This document shows positions 1 to 8,300 of a DNA stretch of 14,129 bases, one piece after another. The notes beneath the pieces are model-generated. The model saw only the letters and a program-made list of their open reading frames with translations, did not search any database and was not told the origin of the DNA. The position numbers and the translations under genes were made by a program. Origin of the DNA: Phoronis ovalis (lineage: Eukaryota; Phoronida; Phoronidae); assembly GCA_028565635.1 (NCBI GenBank), contig JAOXYB010034118.1, positions 1 through 14,129 of the forward strand. Direction: 5' to 3'. How positions within the stretch are numbered: the stretch's first letter is position 1; every line of letters starts with the position of its first letter.

Positions 1-600
1 TATAGGTTGGTGGGCGTAATAGGCTAGGTGACATTTTAAAATGACCTTGACAAGTAGGTCAAATGCCATTACGAAACTTCGACATTTTTTGCCATGCCTA
101 ACACTTTCTTGTCTCGCAATAACTGCTTCAATTTTTATCCGATTAGCTCCATATTTGGTACAGAATAAATACTGGTCAAAGTACAGGCTATGTTTAATAT
201 TAACCAGGATTACTTCCAATATGGCCGACTGATGGCCATGTTTGCATCTATCGCGGCGAAGATGAAGCGCTGCCTGGACGATTCAAAGGTGGTTCTAGAA
301 AGCCATAGTTTGGTGGGAGTAATAGGCTAGATGATATTTTAAAATGACCTTGACAAGTAGGTCAAACTTCGACATTTTTTACCGCGCGTAACACTTTGTC
401 TCACAATAAATGCCGATCAGCTCCATATTCAGTACAGCGTAAGTACAGGTTATATATAATATTGATCCACATTACTTACATCATGGCCGACTAGTGGCCA
501 TATTTGTTCCTGAGAAGGCGCGTCACTTTGCGTTTATAGCTGCAAAGACGAAGCACTACTTGGCCGATTCAAGGTGGTTCTAAAAAGGCCATAGGTTGGT
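1..600. repeat. Tandem repeat, ~290-303 bp unit, two copies plus start of a third
   Basis: The segment starting near 2 (ATAGGTTGGTGGG) recurs near 305 (ATAGTTTGGTGGG) and again, only about 12 bases, near 591. Within units, TTTTAAAATGACCTTGACAA and TAGGTCAAA are nearly identical, as are the ends (GATTCAA..GGTGGTTCTA). Each unit has a quasi-palindrome, ATGGCC...GGCCAT, at 221-239 and 483-501. Copy 2 is shorter (about 286 bp) through internal deletions near the CTTCGACATTTTTT block. Array length to the left is unknown. No coding potential is evident. Confidence 0.85.
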
Positions 601-607
601 AGCCCAA

Positions 608-895
608 TGGGTCATTTTTTCACAAATTCCTAAAAATGGAGTGACTTTTCACAGAAATTCCCGTAGATATTGGATCACTTTTCAACAAACCCTAAAAATA
701 TGTAGTTTTTTTCGATTTTATTTAAAAGTAGCAATTCCAGGGAACTTTTTCAAGAAATAGCCTAAAAAATTGGTCCATTTTTGTGACAGAAAACCCTAAA
801 AATGAGTCAAGTTTTGAGACCAAAATCCTTAAAAATGGGTGGATATTTTGAGTTTGGGCTGCACATACCCATCTAAAAAATATGGTCAGTTCTCC
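608..895. repeat. Degenerate ~33-bp repeat array (CCTAAAAATGG core)
   Basis: A core resembling CCTAAAAATGG recurs near 629, 690, 761, 794, 827 and 872, spaced by about one or two units of 31-36 bp, with T-rich spacers often containing TTTTCACA or TTTTTGTGACA. The copies are diverged, so this looks like an old minisatellite-like element. On the minus strand it reads open for 84 codons (722-976) as a weak repeat of Phe-Leu-rich units, probably a by-product of the repeat period. Confidence 0.65.
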
Positions 896-990
896 CTGGG
901 GGTAAAGCATCAGACAGCAGAAACAGTCATTTTGAATAAGAGTTCCCCCACAATGATCAACCAGATTATAATGCATGATGTATTATATTC

Positions 991-2982
991 TTTTCTAATG
1001 TAAAAAAACAATAATGTTAAGAAAATAATCCTACTCATTGGATGGGCATTAGACATGACAAATGTCTTGTTGTTTTTTTTGTTGATGAAATTGATTTTAG
1101 ATGTGATTTATACATTGTATGTACATTGTGGGCTACTTTGCAGTTGCAAGTTATAAGATGTGTCACTTAAATAACCCCGACATTAGGTCAGAAGCTGTTT
1201 CACTGTGTACATTAAGACTCTTTACCAATAAAAACACGTTTATAACTACACTGTTAGTAACATGTGTATGGTAATTCTTTTTGGAGGACAGAAAAGACCA
1301 ACATAACATTAATTCATTGGAAGTTGGCTTGAAAAAGATTGTATTTGGATTAGAATCTTTGCTAGCCTCCCAAAGTTAGTTGCTACTCAAGTACCTGTAC
1401 ATAAGACCACCCCAGGTTAGTTTTAGAAATATTTTCGTGATGGAGAATTTTTTGTTGTAACTATAACTTACTGATAAAATAACTGTACAGTGTTAGATTT
1501 TAGGAGTAATGAGATGCTTTTAGTAGATGTGATGATTGCTAGTTAATCGTTCTTTTTTAAGTCACTGTTTTTAAGTCACTGTTTTTATTTGTGGCCACTG
1601 CTTAGCACTTCAGTGAATGAACATTAGTTAGTAATACTGATATAGTTTGTTAACTGTTGATGATGTAGACTTCACTATATTTATTTAGAGTAGATAGTGT
1701 AGTAGAATAGGTACTTGATTTATTGAAGTGATTAAAATTTTTGTTTGGAGGATTAAAAATTACTGACTTTATACTAATTATCATCTTACTTCCATGCAAC
1801 ACTTTTGTTACAATTTATCATGAGAATGTATGAAAAGAAATATCTTGCAAGTGTTCCAGATAAACAGTTTTGATTGTTATAAAAATCATGTTAAGTTTGC
1901 ACATTATCACTTGTGTATGTTAATTGTTTGTGTTTGATCAAAGTTGTATCCATTTACCTCGTTCTGTAAAATTATGGAAGATGGAAATTTGTGCAATACA
2001 TATATACATCTAACCTCCATATTAACTGGTCTTTACCTGCAAATAGTAAAATAAAGCTAATATTTATTAAATGGGCAAGATTTTGTAAAAGTATAGATTC
2101 CAGTGTGGTGTAATGTATTTATTATAAAATTTTATACATTGTTAAAGTTTAATTGTATCTGTCAGTATTAGCATATGTAATGAGCGAGTTATGTATTGTC
2201 TGGTTAATATTTGCAGGTAAAGATCATACTAAATATATATCTTTAAGCACTTTGTTTTAGCTGACATATACAGCACACATTTTGTATAAACTCAAGTATA
2301 GGCTTAAGTTTGTAATTTTTCATAGTATTTCCTAACATGTAGATACAATGTTTTATCATTTCCCGAGAGCTGTGGGCCGAGGTTAACATAGATGGCGCTG
2401 GTTACCATCTTGTCTTTGTTGCTATGGTAATATGTAAATAGGCTATTATATATCCAATTAAGTGTGAGAATATATAGCATGAGTTCACCGCACTCGTAGT
2501 AGACTATTGATATTACTATTTTAGACAAGTGTACAAAATATCGTGTGAATTTTAACCTTTTTTTCGTAGAAATATTTAAACTAACTTTAGTCTGGATTTT
2601 GTAAGGGATCAATACCTTTGAATAGTTATAATCATTATTATCATAATTGTTTTACTGTATTTACAAAATTATTATTAATAACCAGTTATGCGTTGAAATA
2701 TTGAGCTGTTTACAAAGTCTATTTTTTCATAATTCCATACTCAATATGTTACTGTGTTATCTGTACATTTTTTGAAGTACTATGTATTAAGCTGTATTAC
2801 ATGTACATGAGAAAACAACCTCGACTTATCGGTCTCGGGAAGTATTATTTAGTTCATTTTCTATAATAGATCAAAAATCTTTGTTTATAATTTCGGGTAC
2901 TATATAAAATTTAATACATAAATGGGAAGTATTGTTTGTTGGCTTATTTTAATTTTAACTTTTGTTGAATTATATGTAACAG
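991..2982. other. AT-rich non-coding stretch, left flank
   Basis: No convincing exon or RNA gene on either strand. By eye the plus strand is T/G-rich, unlike the A/C-rich plus strand right of about 3650. It holds a 14-bp tandem duplication of TTTTTAAGTCACTG (1554-1581), a 16-bp inverted repeat (2030-2045 and 2208-2223) and a short hairpin (TTACCAT/ATGGTAA near 2402-2430). Probably intergenic, or intron/UTR of a plus-strand gene. Confidence 0.5.
2030..2223. repeat. 16-bp perfect inverted repeat, 194-bp span
   Basis: TCTTTACCTGCAAATA at 2030-2045 is the exact reverse complement of TATTTGCAGGTAAAGA at 2208-2223, with a 162-bp AT-rich spacer. This could be terminal repeats of a small MITE, but no target-site duplication is visible in the flanks. 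Confidence 0.5.
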
Positions 2983-3054
2983 GATGAGATGTTGAGAGCT
3001 TGGACACAATGTGCATCTGCTACTGTTAAAATCAATGCATGCCTGACAAGTTAA
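2983..3054 (+). CDS. Possible terminal exon of a convergent plus-strand gene
   Basis: A T-rich tract ending aacag (2980-2982) precedes an open 23-codon stretch, DEMLRAWTQCASATVKINAC then LTS, ending in TAA at 3052-3054. AATAAA follows 34 nt after the stop. I do not recognise the protein end and found no upstream partner exon in the window, so the intron would be at least 2-3 kb or begin left of base 1. The next 2 kb to the left is open-frame-poor and T/G-biased, consistent with intron or UTR transcribed rightwards. A chance ORF remains quite possible. Confidence 0.28.
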   Translation, partial: DEMLRAWTQCASATVKINACLTS

Positions 3055-3087
3055 TATTTCTTTGAGCTTTATCATTTCCCAGTTAAT

Positions 3088-3140
3088 AATAAAGAACAGC
3101 AAGTTGTTGATTGCTGGATGTCTGTAAACTGTGTGCTCTG
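3088..3140 (+). terminator. Candidate plus-strand poly(A) site
   Basis: AATAAA at 3088-3093 is followed by GT-rich sequence (AAGTTGTTGATTGCTGGATG and beyond, to about 3140). It sits 34 nt past the TAA of the candidate terminal exon at 2983-3054. Confidence 0.4.
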
Positions 3141-3653
3141 TAGACTAGTTCAAAACATCGATTAGTTGATAGTTTATTAAATGTATGATTGCCAGCTGAT
3201 TTTTCTGCCTTGATGAATACATGTACAAGTATAACATGCATATTTCCACTATGGTACTATACACTGAAATCTTCTGTAACACTGGTTACTTCTGTTGCTA
3301 GTATGAAATTGCCTATAGTACCTGCATTGTTGTAGAAATGATGCAAATGGGTATGTGTTATGATATGCTTGAGTGCAAACTGGTGATACCTTGGGTTTCA
3401 AACAATCAGTTCTTGCATAAACCATTTTTCATAAAGGCATTGAACTGCTGGCCAGGTGTATAAAACCCTGCTGGGGTAAAGCTAATTATACGAGTAGAAC
3501 ACTTGGAAAGAAATGACTGTTTTTGTTCAAATTGCAAGAAATAAAATGTTGAATCACAGAAATATGACCTGAGCATGTATGCCGCATTTTCTTGGAAATA
3601 CTGTTTCACAAATGCGCTCCCTTCAGTCGCTTTAATCACTAAACCAAAATGGC

Positions 3654-3682
3654 AATAAAAATCTTATCAGTTTGTTTTTGTG
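3654..3682 (+). terminator. Candidate distal plus-strand poly(A) site
   Basis: AATAAA at 3654-3659 with GTTTGTTTTTGTG about 10 nt further on. It would end a plus-strand transcript roughly 100 bp from the minus-strand poly(A) site at 3791-3796. Confidence 0.4.
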
Positions 3683-3750
3683 ACATATCTGACCCATCCA
3701 CCCAATTTCCAAATATCCCGATTAACAGACAAACATAGGTGAATACATAA

Positions 3751-3796
3751 CTTCCATACCACCACAAAAATAAATTTTTAAATGTTTAGTTTTATT
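3751..3796 (-). terminator. Poly(A) site for the minus-strand (NEK10) transcript
   Basis: Minus-strand AATAAA at 3791-3796 is followed after about 20 nt by a GT-rich block (TTTTTGTGGTGGTATGG, within 3751-3770). This is the standard signal plus downstream element layout, with cleavage expected near 3770-3780. Confidence 0.6.
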
Positions 3797-5173
3797 AGTA
3801 CAATTACAATCACTTCATAATTTGCAGAAGATAAGTAGCATTTTGAGAAATAACAACTATGTCTAGTGAACATGGAAAGGCATTGTACAATTATTAGTGG
3901 CATAAACCTATATATTTACAATAAATAATTTCTTCATTCTGGATCATTAAATTATGGACATCTACACTCAATTTCATATTTTCTAGATGACTAACGTCTT
4001 TTGACAGTGTTTCTGCAAAAACTAGTGATCATATTTTCTAGATGAGGAAAACTAGTCGCATAACCACCACTTTATATATATGTATATACAGTTGGGATGT
4101 GACCAACCTAAATCTTGGAATCTGTTGACAAAATATATGAAAAAATACTCAACAAAACAATAATGTGTACAGTCCGTACAAGTTTCACTTATCATACACA
4201 TATCTTTAGTGTTCCATGTTTTTTCTGAACAGCTTAGATATCACATGACGAAAATGAACTATTTTATCAAAGTTCATAAATAATAAGTTCATGCAAACTG
4301 ATTGTATAAAGTAATGGACACTACTACTATATAAAATTACCATAACTAATAATCGTAATACGCGTTATGTTTAACACATAATTGTATCTTATATGTACCA
4401 GCATATTGGTGTTACACAGCATTTTATTCAGTACTGTCATTTCAGTATACAATAACAAACTTGATATGCAGTGTAAATAGTTCAAAGACTAGGCACTGAA
4501 CCAAGGAATGATTGGAAGCAAAACAACGATGCATGTTAAAAACAAGGGACGGCCAATATGACACAAACAAATATGAATGCACAAATCAATAATAACTATA
4601 CTAAAATATAATAAACAAAAATATTTTTCAGCAGGTAAGCACAGGTAAATACCCATATATGGGTGTACAAAATATTCAAATGGACGGCTGAACATATAAG
4701 AGGTCTTTGAACTGAAAATGCAATTTTCGAACAGTTACATTTAGATACCTTTTACATTCACATACACTAGTATCTTCTCATTGCATTTTTTTTATCATTT
4801 GGACGGATGCAGTTAATGCATTAATACTATCAAAGTGATTTAAACTATATCAAACAAAACAACTCACATCAATACTGACCACTCCTTATGGTGCAACAAA
4901 CTCAAACTATATACATACATGTATAGTATAAATATCTAAGGACAATGATTGTAGCATTACGTTCAAACTAGTCGATTTAGCATTTTGACATACTCATGTA
5001 AAGAAAAATTATACAAAACAGTTTTTAGCCGTAACAAAGTTGATCATTTTCACTGGTTTTTGAACATTTCTTATACATAGCTTGAACAATTTTTATGTTC
5101 TGTTATGCAATATTTATTTTAAAACTCAGAAGTGTATGCAGAGTGTGTTTTAATAAAAATCCAATGCACACTT
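3775..5173 (-). other. NEK10: Probable NEK10 3' UTR
   Basis: About 1.4 kb of AT-rich sequence after the NEK10 stop. I saw no further NEK10 exon in it, and by eye it keeps the A-rich bias on the plus strand seen across the NEK10 introns, as expected if it is transcribed leftwards. Sites resembling Pumilio elements (UGUANAUA on the minus strand) occur at 3913-3920 and 4083-4090. A nearer AATAAA at 5113-5118, 56 nt past the stop, could give a short isoform but lacks a good GT-rich partner. A 16-bp direct repeat (CATATTTTCTAGATGA) occurs at 3975-3990 and 4030-4045. Confidence 0.55.
5113..5118 (-). terminator. Proximal AATAAA after NEK10 stop
   Basis: A minus-strand AATAAA lies 56 nt past the TGA. 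The downstream sequence is A-rich rather than GT-rich, so it is at best a weak alternative poly(A) signal. Confidence 0.3.
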
Positions 5174-5361
5174 TCATGTCTGTTGACTCGTTGACGGAAT
5201 GCGTAAAATGTCAGAGCCAATAGGAGCAAGAGGCATCCTTCTATGCGGAGCATTGGGAAGGTCATAATATCCAGCTTCAATAAGCACTGTTTCAATGATA
5301 CCATTCATTTGTTCATAGGTGTAACCAACATGGTGAGAATCAGGATCAAGTATATTAGTTC
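5174..5361 (-). CDS. NEK10: NEK10 terminal coding exon with stop codon
   Basis: Two bases plus 61 codons and TGA (5174-5176). It encodes HHVGYTYEQMNGIIETVLIE, then AGYYDLPNAPHRRMP and a Ser/Thr/Gln end. YTYEQM...AGYYD aligns with the recalled end of human NEK10 (ITYEQMQTVIEEVLEESGYY), so this is the true C-terminus. Acceptor ttttag. Confidence 0.95.
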
Positions 5362-8300
5362 CTAAAACAGAATGCTCTATCTAAGTTACAAAGAAACAGT
5401 TGACGATATTCCATAAAAATGGCATCCACATTTCCTAACAGAAAAATACATGATACCAAAAGAATTACCATCTGAAAACCTATTCCTTTATTTGACTTTT
5501 TCTTAAATTTTAACATAAACATCAGCATAGGTACAGACAGAGTCATGTTTAAAAAATATGGAAATATTTTATGAAGCTGATAATATCATCTTACCTGATT
5601 TGTCTCCATTGACTGTCAGGCCTTCAGCATCTGAATGCTTTTTTAGATGTGACAATTCATTAACACCAAAATTCATATCAATAATATCTCTTGACCCAGC
5701 CAGTAATTTCTTAAGTTCTGTCTTCAGGTTAAAAGATGTTGATTGTGGGGCAAACATTGCTCGTTTAAACCGCTCAATGACGCGCCGTCTGTGATTGTGA
5801 CACAATGTTGGTGGTAACTGAAATTTGACATTATTCACTTAATATATATAGTCTAACAGCAGAAATAACAATGATAGCTCTAAATCACTTTGGAATACTA
5901 GCAAGTTTCCATGTATTTTTTTTTTGTGTGTGTGTATACCCATACACACACATATCAATAAAGATCCAATTAACAGTAATTATTTATTTTCAAAGTCATT
6001 AGCTATGTAATAATTTAAAGTAAGGTTATGAAACAAGAGTGAATAATTCTAATAAGCAACAGCAGCCGCCTCTTTAAGCAGAAACTTGTTTGGAAGTATC
6101 AGATGAATAAGTAATTAAACTGCATGTGTACTGTAGGAAAACAGTCCTCTTACCTGCGTAATATATATAATCTTATGGAGCTGGTTCAATATTTGAAGAA
6201 TAGGGTCACTGATTTGTCGAACTTTTCTTGGTGAAATGGTTAACGTTGCTGTATTGGTAGCACTGTCTGCAAGCACAGGAAAAATCAGTTGCAAAACTAT
6301 TATTAGTTACATATATTTGGAAGTATACAAAAACATATCACATTTTCACAAAGTAATTCACTTGACAGGGTAAACACATCAGGATTACACAATCAACATT
6401 ATATTACACATAAGTTGCTGTACAAATAGTAATACATAGTAGCTGCAAGTCATATCATGTCATACTTACTAGGGCGTCTTGTGCCACTGTGACCTCGTTT
6501 AATAGAGTTTTCTACAGCTGAATAACTAATGGAACGATGAAAATTGTCTAAACTGGATTTTGGTGGGGAACATGTGTTTGGGCTAGGATCCCCTGAACTT
6601 ATACCAGAATCCCGACTTGTTTTTGGACCTACAACAGCAAAAGACAAATTAACTGTCATATTTTATGAATTTCATACACAAGAGCACTAAAATTTTGATT
6701 CAATCAAACTAAATTAATAGCTTCGTGTGTGGCAGCTATGCAAACTTTGCTGCAAAGTGCTTTAAGAATATCTACTGTAGTGATTAGCAGATATAGCCAC
6801 TAATAGATGCTGTCTGATGACAGATCATACTATGCATCATTTTACAATCAGTTTACAAATCAATACGCAAATTTAACTGCATCTTTATATAAGCCTTGTG
6901 TCTTGCATTTTAACTGATATATTTGTATTACTGTCAATTTGAGTTCAAATTCTGTAAGTTTTACACTTTGTGCTATTAATAGTTTTCTACCTGACACATC
7001 AAGGGAAAGTTGTTGGTCCATGCCAAGTTTTCGACGTGCTTCACGATTTCTTCCTCTAGGAGTTCTAGGAGGCTGAGGGACGGCAAATCCATTCAGTCCT
7101 GTACTGCTCTCACGACTGTCACTGCCACTGCTTGGATAACTATCATCATCAGATACCCAGCCTAATTAATATACCAAAATAATAATAATATTTATTGAAG
7201 CTTCAGAGAAAATTCAATATGCCAACAAATAGCAACAGAAATTACAAGATTGAATAATTTTGCAATAAAAACATTGTTCAACTATTTGTACAGTTAGGAT
7301 GCACTAAATATAATGTCTTCAAGCAACAAATGATGCACTCTTCTCTTTTTAATTTTTAATATAGAAATTATGTCTGTTGTAAATAAAATTTTATTTGTAC
7401 TTAAACTACTAGACAAAGTATGAACAACTAAAATATGGGTGCTAACCTTTTTCATTGTTGTTATGATCATCACCTTGGAAACTGTTAAGGCGTTGCAGAC
7501 GATTTTTATCGGAATAAATTTCAGGGTCTGAGAAAACACTGTCAATATCATTATCCTGTAAACACAATGTAAATGCAAGAAATGGTATTATTTTTCACAT
7601 ACATTTTTCAACACACAATTTTATCAAAATATTTAGCTTACACTTAAATTACAATGAAACATATCATCTTTCTTCCTAATAGTAACATGACATCATGTTA
7701 GGAAGTGTTCACCTACCTTAATACTGGAAGCCCCTCCACTACTTGCTAAGTTTACAAGCTTATCATATCGTTCTTGCGATGCCAAAAATAGACGATGATA
7801 ATTTTGCATATTTCTGTTTGCCTCACAAAAGTGTCTGAAGATAAATAAAACACCACCCAAGTTAATTGCCAGGTATACAATAGACAAGCACATGTTTATC
7901 ATCTGTTACAGACAAAATCATCCTCCTACTCACTATCTAAAACTATCGTTTTTCAAAAAAATATACACTGTCAATAACTTTTAACAATCTGAATGACTAA
8001 AGTAGTGAATTTGTTGTTGTATCATAAAATAAATACAGGATGACCTTGTGGCTATTTATAATCATTAATAAGCAAATTTACCAGTAAGTTCAATTTTTTT
8101 TACTTACTTCTGTGTACGTTTCTTTTCTCTATCCAGTTTTTTCTCTAAACTAATTTGATTTATTCTAAGTGTGTCCATGTGTGTCATCATAACATCGGCA
8201 ATACTACCTGCAACTTGGACAATATCTGGCCGCTCCTGGGGGTCGGCAGTTATGCAGCTGTAAATATAGCAATTATAAATAACAGTGCCAGTATATGTTA

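Noticed and set aside
41-232. Plus-strand open frame in the first tandem repeat unit
   Set aside because: The second copy of the unit carries deletions that break the frame, so it is not under coding constraint.
2304-2612. Minus-strand open frame of 102 codons
   Set aside because: AT-rich sequence gives an Ile/Tyr/Lys-rich product with no recognisable motif; probably chance.
4489-4695. Minus-strand open frame of 68 codons with hydrophobic residues
   Set aside because: It sits in the probable NEK10 3' UTR, has only low-complexity hydrophobic content and no splice or start context.
5558-5794. Plus-strand open frame of 78 codons
   Set aside because: It lies antisense to the NEK10 exon at 5595-5817, whose protein is strongly conserved; a shadow frame.
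7294-7578. Minus-strand open frame of 94 codons over 7294-7578
   Set aside because: It uses a different frame from the NEK10 exon 7447-7555, whose phase is fixed by both neighbours.
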